From contig JAAXKQ010000018.1 in NCBI GenBank assembly GCA_025612245.1, forward strand, positions 24,749 through 88,748: 64,000 bases of DNA. The letters run 5' to 3'. Of the stretch, positions 24,409-33,602 are shown in pieces. Within the stretch, counting starts at the first letter, position 1, and each line of letters starts with the position of its first letter. Source of the stretch: Ignavibacteria bacterium. Lineage in GTDB: Bacteria; Bacteroidota; Ignavibacteria; Ignavibacteriales; SURF-24. The translations under genes and the position numbers were made by a program. A model generated the notes under the pieces. That model made no database searches. It was not told the DNA's origin and saw only the letters and a list, made by a program, of their open reading frames with translations.

Positions 24409-27147
24409 ATGATGAAATTAAGGCTACTGTTCCTTTTTACCGTTGCGTTCTGTTCAGCATTAATGGCTCAGGGCAATGTCTACCTCATTCTTGGAAGCGA
24501 TACCGGAATGTGGGAGGGACTGGACCCGAGCAACTATAACTGCTATATAAAGGGCGATCTTTATACAGTGCCAACCCGCAACGGCTACCTTGTTATGGAT
24601 GATAACTTCCGCAATTCTTTCAGGGATTCATACGGCGGAGGCCTTAAGCTCACATGGTGGATGATGTCGGGCAATACATTCAGGCTTTCAACTAACGCAA
24701 ATACGCCAAACCCCAACTCCATGGCCCCTTACCTCATGAAAAAGTACCACGGCGATAAAATAGCACAGTTTGGCGATGAACTCTGGCTCCACTACCACAC
24801 TTACTTCTGGAGCGATTATAACGGCGACGGCACCTACTACTGGAACCAGGCTAAAACCTTCAATGAAAGCCGCGAGGATTTTAATTACACGCTGGCTCAG
24901 AACCTGATCGACGAAAACTCCTTCCCAGTCTGCTTCAGGAGCGGATGGCATTTTATGGATAACGACTGGCAGAACTACCTCGACCAGCTGCTGCCTTTCT
25001 GCATGCATAACGACTACCCTTCTGTAAAACTGGTCGACCCCGAAGAACCGCTCGATAACGTGATCGACTGGTCGAAAGCCCCCTCCACCTGGGTGCCTTA
25101 CCATCCTTCTGCCGATAACTACCAGATTCCCGGAAACCTTAAAGGCTGGAACCTCAGGTCCAGGCATATCGGATCAATGCCCCAGAAGGAAATGGATTCC
25201 ATCTTTGCACGCGCCAGCCGCGGACTCGATCAGGCCGCCTGCCTGTGGGGACACCTGCCCGAGGAGGACTTCCTGACAAACCTCAAGAAAATTGACTCCC
25301 TGGCGCACGTTTCGGCTAAGAAATATCCAACCGTCAGATTTCGATACTGCACGGGAGTTGAAGCCATGAAAAGATGGCTTAAAACTACAGACGACAAACC
25401 TCCCCTCCTCCAGGTTGACCCTGTCGAGGATAATGGTAAAATTGCCTTCGACATTTCAACCGACGAGGCGATCTTTCAGCCCCAGCCTTTCTTTGCTGTT
25501 AAGGATATTTACGAAAGATATATAATACTTAACTGCCGGAAGACAGGACAAAACAGCTGGCAGACGGACTTCACGGATAAAAATATTCTGGCAAAGGCCG
25601 GCGCGGCTGTTACAGACCTCTCGGGCAACCTCTCAAAAAAGCTGATAAACTTCCTGCCGGACGACTTTTTTGTCGATAATTCGGCTTCCCCGAATATTAA
25701 ACTTAACAGCGGAAGCTGGTCTAACGTAACCGACTATTCATGCTTCGATATTTCATGCCTTAAAACAACTGTCGAAGCCCAGGCGGGAGCTTCATTAAGC
25801 ATACTCGATACATTGCCCCGGGCGGGTAAATATAACCTCTTCGTGCAGTTCGCAAACGTCGATAACCCCGTCGACAGCATTCAGGTCACTATTCTTAAAG
25901 ACGGAAGCCCCATCGACACGCTTACATTTAATGGCGGACTTAAGCTTAGGAGCTGGATATATCTTTCTACCATCACCTCCTCCTCCCAGTTGCCTGCACC
26001 CCTGGAAATAAAAATATCTACAGGCGGCAGGTCACAGGCAGGAAAAGTAATCGCCTTCGACGCCCTTAAGACTTCTTCACTCGTAAAGGATAAACAGATC
26101 TATATTCAGGCCGGCTTTACTGACCTTGGAGATATTATAGTCGAAAAAGAAACAGACCACGGGATCTATATCGAGAACAAGGGAACTGACCCCTTGCAGA
26201 TCAAAAACGTCAGCATATCGGGGCTTTATACCTCCCTTAACACAAGCCTCCCTGTCTCTGTTGGCTCAATGAAGGGCATATTCCTCCCCTTAAAAATTGT
26301 GCCGCAGAAGCTGGGCAGTTTTGCCGATACTGTAATTATTTCAAGCGACGACCCCGTTAACCCCGTTCTTAAAACCGTAATCAAGGGAAACTCCGTTAAT
26401 TACTTTGCCGCAATTGATAATGATGAACCCCTTAATTACCGGGAATTCGGCAACTGGAACATGAGCGTTGCTAGAGGCTACGGAAGTTCCAGCAGGTTTG
26501 CTTATCTCGGCCAGAAGCCGGGAGCCCGGGCAGTATTTACAAAACTTCTTGAGAAACCGGGCACTTACGACTTTCTGCATACGGTCCCTCTTACCGTAAA
26601 TGCTTCAAACCATGCACTCTATGTGCTCAGCTACGACGGCAAAAAGGATTCGTTTTACGTCGACCAGAATTCCGGAAGCGGCACCTGGGCTAAAATTGCC
26701 TCGCGCTATTTTAAGACCGGGGAAGTACAGGTGGAAATCATTGATGCCGGCGGCAATACAAATGATAATGCGGTCTTAAGAAGCGATGCCGTTAGATTCA
26801 ACTTCCTGACCGATATAAACGGCGTTGAGGACCATCCGGCTAATATTCCTGCTGATTTTACTCTCAGGCAGAATTACCCGAATCCTTTTAACCCTTCTAC
26901 TATAATTAAATATAGCCTTCCCTGCGTGTGCGAAGTTTCAGTCAGGGTCTACGACATACTGGGAACAGAAGTTGCAACACTCTTTAAGGGAGTCCAGACT
27001 GCAGGAGAATATAACTTAAAGTTTGATCCGCAGTCGGTCTCTTCAGGCAGGCTTTCAAGCGGCGTATATCTTTACAGGCTTAAGGCAGTTCCATCCGGAA
27101 ATCAAAAACCTTTCACAAACACCATGAAAATGCTGTACCTGAAATAA
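24409..27147 (+). CDS. Type IX secreted deacetylase-like multidomain protein
   Basis: The start is set at ATG 24409; an in-frame GTG lies two codons earlier. A signal peptide (ending SALMAQG) leads the 912-residue protein. Residues about 22-330 look like a polysaccharide deacetylase/NodB-like barrel: GSDTG at the first strand, LHYHTYFW with paired His, FRSGWHFMDND, and a final HVSAKKYPTVRFRYCTG. A golvesin-type beta domain (about 430-560), a Hydin/ASPM-like Ig domain (about 570-670) and a second golvesin-like region follow. The protein ends in the type IX sorting domain (LRQNYPNPFNPST...MKMLYLK). It is probably a cell-surface carbohydrate-active enzyme, but catalytic residues are not certain. 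Confidence 0.78.
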   Translation: MMKLRLLFLFTVAFCSALMAQGNVYLILGSDTGMWEGLDPSNYNCYIKGDLYTVPTRNGYLVMDDNFRNSFRDSYGGGLKLTWWMMSGNTFRLSTNANTPNPNSMAPYLMKKYHGDKIAQFGDELWLHYHTYFWSDYNGDGTYYWNQAKTFNESREDFNYTLAQNLIDENSFPVCFRSGWHFMDNDWQNYLDQLLPFCMHNDYPSVKLVDPEEPLDNVIDWSKAPSTWVPYHPSADNYQIPGNLKGWNLRSRHIGSMPQKEMDSIFARASRGLDQAACLWGHLPEEDFLTNLKKIDSLAHVSAKKYPTVRFRYCTGVEAMKRWLKTTDDKPPLLQVDPVEDNGKIAFDISTDEAIFQPQPFFAVKDIYERYIILNCRKTGQNSWQTDFTDKNILAKAGAAVTDLSGNLSKKLINFLPDDFFVDNSASPNIKLNSGSWSNVTDYSCFDISCLKTTVEAQAGASLSILDTLPRAGKYNLFVQFANVDNPVDSIQVTILKDGSPIDTLTFNGGLKLRSWIYLSTITSSSQLPAPLEIKISTGGRSQAGKVIAFDALKTSSLVKDKQIYIQAGFTDLGDIIVEKETDHGIYIENKGTDPLQIKNVSISGLYTSLNTSLPVSVGSMKGIFLPLKIVPQKLGSFADTVIISSDDPVNPVLKTVIKGNSVNYFAAIDNDEPLNYREFGNWNMSVARGYGSSSRFAYLGQKPGARAVFTKLLEKPGTYDFLHTVPLTVNASNHALYVLSYDGKKDSFYVDQNSGSGTWAKIASRYFKTGEVQVEIIDAGGNTNDNAVLRSDAVRFNFLTDINGVEDHPANIPADFTLRQNYPNPFNPSTIIKYSLPCVCEVSVRVYDILGTEVATLFKGVQTAGEYNLKFDPQSVSSGRLSSGVYLYRLKAVPSGNQKPFTNTMKMLYLK

Positions 27148-27165
27148 TGAAAACATTAACGGCTT

Positions 27166-27193
27166 CCGAAGCCCCCGGCAGCGGGGGCTTCGG
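27166..27193 (+). terminator. Strong hairpin after the type IX secreted protein gene
   Basis: CCGAAGCCCCC (27166-27176) pairs perfectly with GGGGGCTTCGG (27183-27193). The following tract is only moderately T-rich (TTTCTGCTTATTTATTTTAT). It lies 19 bases after the stop codon. Confidence 0.7.
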
Positions 27194-27263
27194 TCAGAAG
27201 TTTCTGCTTATTTATTTTATACTGATTCTTGGGGCGGCAGAAAAACAAAGGAAGCAGAATACC

Positions 27264-28463
27264 CTAAAGCTCCCTTACCACCCTGAAGCCTGCCGTATTA
27301 TCCCTGTAGTCCGATGCCTCGCGTACACGTACAGTGTTGCGGCAGACGTGCCCTTCATAGCTGTACCAGCTGCCCCCGCGCAGCGGATGGTATATTCCTG
27401 TAGCCGGCCCGCGCGGGTTATTACCCGCCTGGCTTGAAGCATAATAGTCCTCCTTGTACCAGTCGATGCACCACTCCCATACGTTCCCGTTCATATCATA
27501 AAGTTCCAGCTCATTCGGCTTTTTTGTACCCGTCTCGTGCGTCCTGCCGCCGGAGTTTCCGCTGTGCCAGGCAACCTCATCAATATTGTCACTCCCGCTG
27601 AACCTGAAGCCCGAGTTTTTATTTCCTCCCTTTGCCGCAAATTCCCATTCTGCCTCTGTAGGAAGCCTGAACTTTTCCCCCGTCATGCTGCTGAGCCAGC
27701 GGCAGTATTCCACTGCGTCTGTCCAGCTCACGTTAATTACGGGCCTCTTACCCCTGCCCCACCCGTTGTCTTCAGCCTTGGGCCTGTTTGTAATTTCACA
27801 GAACCGGTCGTACTCCTCAAAACTCACTTCATACTGCGCAATTGCAAAGCTGTCTACCCGCACCCTGTGCACCGGCTTTTCATCTGCCTGCCCCTCATTG
27901 CTCCCCATATCAAACCACCCGCCTTCAACTTTTACCATCCGGGGCTTCAGTTCCGCTTCCTTATAAACTGTAATTTTCTTATTGCTGAATAATTTTACGG
28001 CGTCTTTGATGGGCGTGGAGTTCAGGCTCAATAAATAACTCCCCTTATAGACTTCAAGCCCGTCTGAAGCACGGATCAGCCTGAGCGTAAAACTCCCGTC
28101 GGGAGCTGCCTCGGCAGTAACGACAAATTTCAGGTCGAGATTGCTGCTGAGTGCCGTAAGTGTCCTCCTGTCGGATGCATCTAGGGCCCTTAAGCCAAGC
28201 GTCGACTGCTGCTCTTCCAGCTTGTCGTAAGGGAAAATGAGAAAATGCGTATGTATCCCGGGCTGCATCTTCAATAGATCGTAAAACCTGCTTTCCAGAG
28301 CCCCCTCCCCGTTGAATTTCAGTATCCCGATTGCAATGGGCTCTTCCTGCCCTGAAAATGGGTCACGGGCAAAGTCTTCATAAAAGGCCTCCCGCTGCTG
28401 TGGCAATATTGAGCCCGAAAGTAATATCAGGAGAATTATTAAAATTTTCTGTGTGTGCTTCAT
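27264..28463 (-). CDS. Secreted SUMF1/FGE-like protein, catalytic Cys pair incomplete
   Basis: This 399-residue protein has a signal peptide (ending GSILPQQ) and an N-terminal domain (about 25-145) of alpha/beta type that I do not recognise. The C-terminal domain (about 160-399) is of the formylglycine-generating-enzyme type: VEGGWFDMGSNEG, VSWTDAVEYCRWLS, RLPTEAEWEFAAKGG, YDMNGNVWEWC and RGGSW. Active FGE needs two Cys shortly after RGGSW; here the first is Ser (SWYSYEGHVC), so aerobic-type catalysis is unlikely. It is the last gene of the FHA/PP2C/kinase operon. Such FGE-like domains often serve as binding modules. Confidence 0.85.
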   Translation of the reverse strand: MKHTQKILIILLILLSGSILPQQREAFYEDFARDPFSGQEEPIAIGILKFNGEGALESRFYDLLKMQPGIHTHFLIFPYDKLEEQQSTLGLRALDASDRRTLTALSSNLDLKFVVTAEAAPDGSFTLRLIRASDGLEVYKGSYLLSLNSTPIKDAVKLFSNKKITVYKEAELKPRMVKVEGGWFDMGSNEGQADEKPVHRVRVDSFAIAQYEVSFEEYDRFCEITNRPKAEDNGWGRGKRPVINVSWTDAVEYCRWLSSMTGEKFRLPTEAEWEFAAKGGNKNSGFRFSGSDNIDEVAWHSGNSGGRTHETGTKKPNELELYDMNGNVWEWCIDWYKEDYYASSQAGNNPRGPATGIYHPLRGGSWYSYEGHVCRNTVRVREASDYRDNTAGFRVVREL

Positions 28464-28579
28464 AATAGTTCTGATATCTATGATGAAAACTTTTTTTATG
28501 CCCGGAAGAAATCCACTCTTTTCCCCGAAGTTTATTTTTCCCCGTTACCCCTTAAAATCCGCGCGCAGCGTGTAAGCGG

Positions 28580-30259
28580 CTACTCTCCTACTATAAGATT
28601 GACCGTGGAGCCTTCATTTAACCTCCGCCCGGATTTTGGTATCTGCCGTAAAACAAGGTTATAGTTTGCAGCTGTGGAAGTTATGCGCGTTACAACGCCG
28701 CTTTTTAAGCCCATACGCCTTAAGACTCTTGAGGCTTCCTGTATGCTCATGCCTTCAAGATTTGGTACTGCAACCGTCTGCTTCTTTATAAGGGGCGCCT
28801 GCTTCGTTACCCCTTGGGAATTATCCTTCTCCCGGGGAGTTCTTCTTTTGTTAAGGCTTGAACCCGTATTCTCAATGGGTGAATTCTTTGTGGAAAGCCT
28901 TTCCCCTTTATTAACTGCCTCCGGATTTACCTCCATTCTGCTGCTTCCTGTAAGCTCCTGTCTTTTCCCGGCATCAGTAGCATCACTTAGCGTTTCAGCT
29001 TTTCCTTCTTCCTGCCTAAGTTCTGTGAAGTTTCCCGAATACCTGCTATAAACCGTGTACCCGATAGCAGCCGCCAGAATCAGAAACGTCAGAACTATCA
29101 TTGCCGGAAGTATAAACCTTTTCTTCCCGGGCCCGTCATCTTCTTCAGTCTCCAGTATAAAAGCCGTGTTGAGGTTATTCTTTTCTTCTTCATGCGGGGC
29201 AATTATCACGGCTTCTTCTTCATGCTGCTCTTCCATTATTTCACTTAAGGCCTGGTCTATTTCCTCCTTCCGGAACTTTATTGTCTCAAGCGACAGGTCT
29301 TTTTTAAATTCTTTTTCGGGCACTTTTCTCTTTGTCAGTATCTCGGCAAGTGCACCCCCGGTTTTTATCCTGCCGTCGGGATCTTTCTTAAGGCATCCTT
29401 CAATTGCGTATTCAAGCCACCCGGGCAGCTGCTTTAATTCATTTATTGGAGTGTGAGCCTCATTGATTATTTTGTAGATCGTGGTCAAAGGGCTGTCGCC
29501 ATGGTAAGGGAACCTTCCCGTAAGCGCATTGTACATTACCACTCCCAGGCTGTATATATCCGTTCTTCCGTCGATCGGTTTACCTTCTGCCTGTTCGGGA
29601 CTCATAAATTCAGGCGTGCCAATTACGGTGCCCGTTACGGTAAGCTGGTTCTCGTTTGTTGTCAGGTGCGCTATGCCGAAATCCGTCAGCACAGGGCGCC
29701 CTTCCTTGGTAATAAAAATGTTGCTGCTTTTTACGTCCCTGTGTACCAGAGTGTGCCTGTGCGCATAGTCCAGCGCGAGCGCAATTGGAGCTATTAAGCC
29801 CGCAGTCTCCTCAGCCGATATCGGCCCGCGTGCCATGAGCAGCTTGTGCAGGTCGCGCCCTTCTAGAAACTCCATAGCCATGAAGTGAACGCCGTTTTCA
29901 ACTCCTTCTTCAAAGATGCGGATTATATTCGGGTGGTTAAGCCTTGAGAGTGCGGAAGCTTCCCTGTGGAAACGCCCCACGTATTCTTTTTCATCCGAAA
30001 GATGCAGCGGAAGGATCTTCAGCGCAACCTCACGCTCCGAGCTTACCTCAGCTGCCCTGTATAAAACAGACATGCCCCCGTGGCCTAGCTGATAGACAAT
30101 CTTGTACTTTGAGGCAAGTGCACGCCTTACAGCCGTAATCGGATCGGCTGAATTTGTGGACTGCTCAAGCCATTCACCGCAGAAGCGGCACTTAATTGCC
30201 GAGGCCCTGATTATTTCCCTGCAGAACGGGCAGAGTTTTGTTTCTTCTTCAGGAAGCAT
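28580..30259 (-). CDS. Ser/Thr protein kinase with N-terminal zinc ribbon and C-terminal PASTA domain
   Basis: This 559-residue protein starts with a CPFC...CRFC zinc ribbon. A complete Hanks-type kinase domain follows (about 45-305): LGHGGMSVLYRA glycine loop, VALKIL with the ATP Lys, HRDVKSSNIF catalytic loop, TDFG and MSPEQA. A long charged linker, one membrane helix (near 380-405) and a single outer PASTA domain (about 495-559) complete it. PASTA domains bind cell-wall fragments in Gram-positives. The neighbouring PP2C phosphatase and FHA protein form the classic kinase, phosphatase and phospho-Thr reader set. Confidence 0.93.
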   Translation of the reverse strand: MLPEEETKLCPFCREIIRASAIKCRFCGEWLEQSTNSADPITAVRRALASKYKIVYQLGHGGMSVLYRAAEVSSEREVALKILPLHLSDEKEYVGRFHREASALSRLNHPNIIRIFEEGVENGVHFMAMEFLEGRDLHKLLMARGPISAEETAGLIAPIALALDYAHRHTLVHRDVKSSNIFITKEGRPVLTDFGIAHLTTNENQLTVTGTVIGTPEFMSPEQAEGKPIDGRTDIYSLGVVMYNALTGRFPYHGDSPLTTIYKIINEAHTPINELKQLPGWLEYAIEGCLKKDPDGRIKTGGALAEILTKRKVPEKEFKKDLSLETIKFRKEEIDQALSEIMEEQHEEEAVIIAPHEEEKNNLNTAFILETEEDDGPGKKRFILPAMIVLTFLILAAAIGYTVYSRYSGNFTELRQEEGKAETLSDATDAGKRQELTGSSRMEVNPEAVNKGERLSTKNSPIENTGSSLNKRRTPREKDNSQGVTKQAPLIKKQTVAVPNLEGMSIQEASRVLRRMGLKSGVVTRITSTAANYNLVLRQIPKSGRRLNEGSTVNLIVGE

Positions 30260-30308
30260 GATTAGTCAACTAATAATTATGGGAAAAATTTAAAAAGTAT
30301 TGAACAGC

Positions 30309-31367
30309 TCATTGCAATGCTTTCATTCTACGGAGTTTAATTGTATCTGAGGCTTTCAGCTCTAACCCGTTCATATTGCCTGCGTGCGGTTTCCTGTTCA
30401 ATGTTATAACGGCTCTTTTAGGCGCAGGTTCAGGCCTGGCGGTAAAGTTATTCCTGTATATGATTATTCCTGAAGCCGCAACAATAACCAGTATCAGCAG
30501 TATGTTCAGGAAAATCCTGAGTGAACTGCTCCCTGTCCCGGAAGGCTCATCGCGATCTCCCGGGGGATATTTTCTCTTCAAAACATTTCTTTCCGAACGC
30601 TCCAGGTGCCCGTACTTTGCAAGGACAACCGTAATGTTGTCAGCCGAGCCTGAATCGTAGGCATACGAGATTAGCTGTTCGGCGGCGGCTTTCAATGAAC
30701 GCGTACCTAGTATATAATCCTCCAGGTCCTTGTAATCGGTGCTTACCTTGTCGGTTAAAAGCCCGTCGGAACAAAGCAGAAGCAGTTCGCCTTCTTTAAG
30801 AGTGTAGTACATTTCCCCCTCGGGAAATATGTCCGGCTTATCATTACCTCCGTTTACAGCACGTATAAGAAGGTGACTGAATCTCTGGAGCTTTACCGGG
30901 TCAGCCTTATTCCCGAGCTCTTTCTGCAGCTGCCTTATGTATGTATGATCCTCGGTTAACAGCTTAAGCTTTCCGTGCCTCAAAAGGTAAAGCCTGCTGT
31001 CTCCCATGTTTCCAACCACATACTTGTCACCGGCAATAAGCGCACATGTAAGCGTCGATCCCATTCCCTGCAGCCCGGGTCTATCTTTCTGCTCCCCTGC
31101 AATTGCCTCCTGCGCAAGGTCGAAAATCCGACCGAGCATTTCCTTCAGGTCTTCCGGGTATACGCGCGTGGTAAAGTTGTCGCTCAGGTATTTTTTCGCG
31201 GTCTCAATTACAATCCTGCTTGCAACCTCACCGCCTGCTGCGCCTCCCATGCCGTCGGCAACGGCAAGAAAATACCCGTCACCGTTAAAGGACAATGTGA
31301 TGCAGGAATCTTCGTTATTACTCCTCCTGCCGGTATAGGAAGCCGAAAATAGTTCGAGTTCAGGCAT
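30309..31367 (-). CDS. PP2C-type Ser/Thr protein phosphatase with C-terminal membrane anchor
   Basis: This 352-residue protein has the PP2C metal-binding motifs RRSNNEDS, VADGMGGAAGGEVAS, GDSRLYLLR, LLCSDGLL and SADNITVVLA over residues 1-240. A linker and one membrane helix (near 283-302) follow. It lies 49 bases upstream of the PASTA kinase on the same strand, and should reverse the kinase's phosphorylations. The phosphatase domain is on the cytoplasmic side. Confidence 0.93.
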   Translation of the reverse strand: MPELELFSASYTGRRSNNEDSCITLSFNGDGYFLAVADGMGGAAGGEVASRIVIETAKKYLSDNFTTRVYPEDLKEMLGRIFDLAQEAIAGEQKDRPGLQGMGSTLTCALIAGDKYVVGNMGDSRLYLLRHGKLKLLTEDHTYIRQLQKELGNKADPVKLQRFSHLLIRAVNGGNDKPDIFPEGEMYYTLKEGELLLLCSDGLLTDKVSTDYKDLEDYILGTRSLKAAAEQLISYAYDSGSADNITVVLAKYGHLERSERNVLKRKYPPGDRDEPSGTGSSSLRIFLNILLILVIVAASGIIIYRNNFTARPEPAPKRAVITLNRKPHAGNMNGLELKASDTIKLRRMKALQ

Positions 31368-31406
31368 ATTACTCTTATATAGCCGGGAATAAAATTTTTA
31401 GCCCAG

Positions 31407-32564
31407 TTAATTTATTTTATACTGAAATTCCAGTTCTCCTGTTCTCATTTTTGCATCAGGCTTTAATTCGGCGCATTCACCCGGTTTGAGCTCCACGCCG
31501 TCAACCTGCGTTAAATTCGTTTCACTCAGGTTCTTCACAAAAAGCTTATGATCCCTGTAGATCAGCTCTGCCTGCCGGCGCGAGACGGTCCTGAATTTTT
31601 CATTGAGCTGTATGTGTGCATATGCCCTTTCTCCCGTTACTACTTCCCTCCCTATAGAGACCACACTGCCTTCCTGGGTCGGAAAACCCGCAATCCTGAA
31701 GGACTTTCCCTTGTCATCTCCCGAAATGATCTCAAGCAGACCCGGAATAAATGTAATCGTCTGCGGCGCCGGAGGCACAATCTTTATTGTCCTGAAGTCA
31801 GATTCATATGATGCCCCGGGATCTCTCATTGCAGAACCTTTCAGTGCAGAACCTCTCATTGCAGAACCTTTCAGTGCAGGATCTCTCATTGCAGAATCTC
31901 TCACCGGAGAGTCTTTCTTAACCCGTTCCTTCTTATCCAAAACTTCACTTCTTTCAGCGTCTTTTTCCCCAGCCGGGGGTTCCATGCCGGGCTTTTCACG
32001 CGGCAAGTCGAATGGCACTTCACGCGGTGTCTCCGGAAGACTCATCTCCCCGCTTTCAGTCCCCTGAAGCGGAAAGGCGTAGATGACTTCTTCATAATCC
32101 CTTTCTTTACGCCTGCGCATCTGTGTGTAAATAAATATTGCCGCCAGAAGCAAAAACAACACGGCCAGAAGCATCACCAGCGGGTCCGTTCCCTGAGACT
32201 GCACAGAAGGCTCCGCCGGTTCAAGCGAGCTCCGGGTCCTTTCACTTATAAACGGCGCCTTATTTACCGGATCAATGTAAACCGTACCGGTTACCTTGTA
32301 TCTCTTGAATAACTGCGGTGCCGCTAAAGAGGTGTTTACCTTTACCGACCCTCCGTATTCCCCGTTTATTATGTAATAGCTCGTTGTGGCAGAAGTGGAC
32401 GCTACGTACTGCGTAACAACCCCTTCAACTTCCACTGCCCTGCTGTTGAAGACATCCGGCTTTTGAGATATTTCCTCAATTATAACTTTCCCCGCCTGGG
32501 CAAAAAGCATAACCGACCAGAATATAACCAGTAAAGCTGAAGCCGGTACAATGTATTTTCTCAT
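31407..32564 (-). CDS. Exported OB-fold/transmembrane/FHA domain protein
   Basis: Several ATGs crowd the start. I choose 32564 (MRKYIVPASALLVIF) because GAGG lies eight bases before it and a signal peptide begins there. The mature N-terminal part (about 25-115) looks like a small OB fold (VFNSRAVEVEGVVTQY...KRYKVTGTVYID). A membrane helix (near 127-148) then leads to a charged linker with six degenerate five-residue repeats, and a C-terminal FHA domain (VSIGREV, TVSRRQAEL, NLSETNLTQVDG) that reads phospho-Thr in the cytoplasm. It is the first gene of the operon with PP2C and the kinase. An exported sensor-like domain plus an internal FHA domain suggests signal transfer across the membrane. 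Confidence 0.85.
   Translation of the reverse strand: MRKYIVPASALLVIFWSVMLFAQAGKVIIEEISQKPDVFNSRAVEVEGVVTQYVASTSATTSYYIINGEYGGSVKVNTSLAAPQLFKRYKVTGTVYIDPVNKAPFISERTRSSLEPAEPSVQSQGTDPLVMLLAVLFLLLAAIFIYTQMRRRKERDYEEVIYAFPLQGTESGEMSLPETPREVPFDLPREKPGMEPPAGEKDAERSEVLDKKERVKKDSPVRDSAMRDPALKGSAMRGSALKGSAMRDPGASYESDFRTIKIVPPAPQTITFIPGLLEIISGDDKGKSFRIAGFPTQEGSVVSIGREVVTGERAYAHIQLNEKFRTVSRRQAELIYRDHKLFVKNLSETNLTQVDGVELKPGECAELKPDAKMRTGELEFQYKIN
31815..31905. repeat. 15-bp tandem repeat inside the FHA protein linker
   Basis: Six 15-bp units (CTCTCATTGCAGAAC and the variant CTTTCAGTGCAGAAC, alternating) encode the five-residue pattern [M/L][R/K][D/G][S/P]A on the minus strand. The length is a multiple of three, so copy number could vary without breaking the frame. 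Confidence 0.8.
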
Positions 32565-32999
32565 ACTCATCCTCATATCCATTTCTTTGTGTTTTAGTAC
32601 AGAATGTGCACGGTGCCTCCCACACACTACCAACTGAATTCATCGGCCTCTTTTCTTCCGGCAGATCCTCCCCTATTGAACTAATATAAAATAAAACCCT
32701 TATTTTTCAATCTTATTGCCCATGCACAAACCTGCTCTCAATAAAAAGCCGTCTTATCCTTTAATAATAAACATAAAAGGACTTATATGATAAGTTCCCG
32801 GAGACTCATGTTGATTCAGGTCACACCTCAAAGACCGATGTTGTTTTTGATCACCCAAAATATTATACTTTTTTATACAGAGCTATTCCACCTTCCGGGT
32901 ATAAAAAGCCTTCAAAATGATCTCCTGAGTCTTTGGAGCATAAAACCTGAAAAAGAGAGAAAAAGGTGGACAGAAAAGCGTTAGGAAAATATGTCTAAC

Positions 33000-33030
33000 G
33001 GCGGCATCACGTTTTAAGTAGTGATCCGCC
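33000..33030 (+). other. Stem-loop in a gene-free gap, upstream of the 33092 gene
   Basis: The gap 32565-33091 between divergent operons must carry both promoters. GGCGG and ATCAC (33000-33010, one bulged C) pair with GTGAT and CCGCC (33021-33030), a stable ten-pair stem about 60 bases before the start at 33092. No U tract follows, so it is more likely a leader structure than a terminator. A 65-residue open frame at 32787 has no protein-like features. Confidence 0.45.
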
Positions 33031-33091
33031 TTATGAGCGATCGTTTGTCTGCACACGGAAAACGTATTTATAACAAGAGCTTGCATGTAAA

Positions 33092-33577
33092 ATGAATAAA
33101 ACGCTGCTGTCGGTTTTCGTCATCCTTCTGGCCGCACTGCCTCTAAGAGCGCAGGAAAAGATCAGTGTAACTTCGGAAGCCGCCGAGGGAAAAGTATTCA
33201 TCTACTATGAGCTGCAGGGTAACCCCGCGGAAGACTACGAAATATCCCTCCTGCTAAGACGCACCTCACAGCCAACTTTCAGCTATTCTCCCGAAGAGCT
33301 TGAAGGCGACTTTAATGAAGGGAAATTCGCCACTGGAAAAAGAAAGATCACCTGGAAGCTGACCCCGGAAGAAAAGAAAATGTTCTTTGAGGGCGACGAC
33401 TATTACTTTGAGGTATTGGCAAAACCCTCTGGAGGCGGCACATCGTGGTATTATTACCTCGGCGCGGCACTCGTAGCAGGAGGCGCTGCTGCGGCTATCA
33501 TTACCTGGAACCAACAGGGGGATGGCGGAGGACGAACATCTGACCAGACGCTTCCGACACCACCCGGAAGACCATAA
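33092..33577 (+). CDS. Exported protein with C-terminal hydrophobic segment
   Basis: This 161-residue protein has a signal peptide (ending LPLRAQE). A beta-rich domain (about 25-112) has the pattern KVFIYYELQGNPAEDYEISLLLRR, which looks like an Ig-type sandwich. A hydrophobic segment near 120-140 (YYYLGAALVAGGAAAAI) and a Gly/Pro tail follow. Proteins with this layout are found with surface-protein operons in Ignavibacteria-like genomes, but I know no assigned function. It begins a three-gene operon of exported proteins that diverges from the kinase/FHA operon. Confidence 0.65.
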   Translation: MNKTLLSVFVILLAALPLRAQEKISVTSEAAEGKVFIYYELQGNPAEDYEISLLLRRTSQPTFSYSPEELEGDFNEGKFATGKRKITWKLTPEEKKMFFEGDDYYFEVLAKPSGGGTSWYYYLGAALVAGGAAAAIITWNQQGDGGGRTSDQTLPTPPGRP

Positions 33578-33602
33578 ATCCTTAACGCCGGGAACAACAA
33601 AC

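Noticed and set aside
27147..27437. A 96-codon plus-strand frame overlapping the end of the type IX secreted protein gene.
   Set aside because: It runs through the strong hairpin at 27166-27193 and antisense to the SUMF1-like gene; no protein-like features.
27264..32564. Type VI secretion control locus, because kinase, PP2C and FHA proteins occur together.
   Set aside because: No type VI structural gene lies in the window, and the divergent neighbours are exported Ig-like and type IX secreted proteins.
32787..32984. A 65-codon plus-strand frame in the gap between the divergent operons.
   Set aside because: No recognisable domain or ribosome site; it covers the expected promoter region of both operons.
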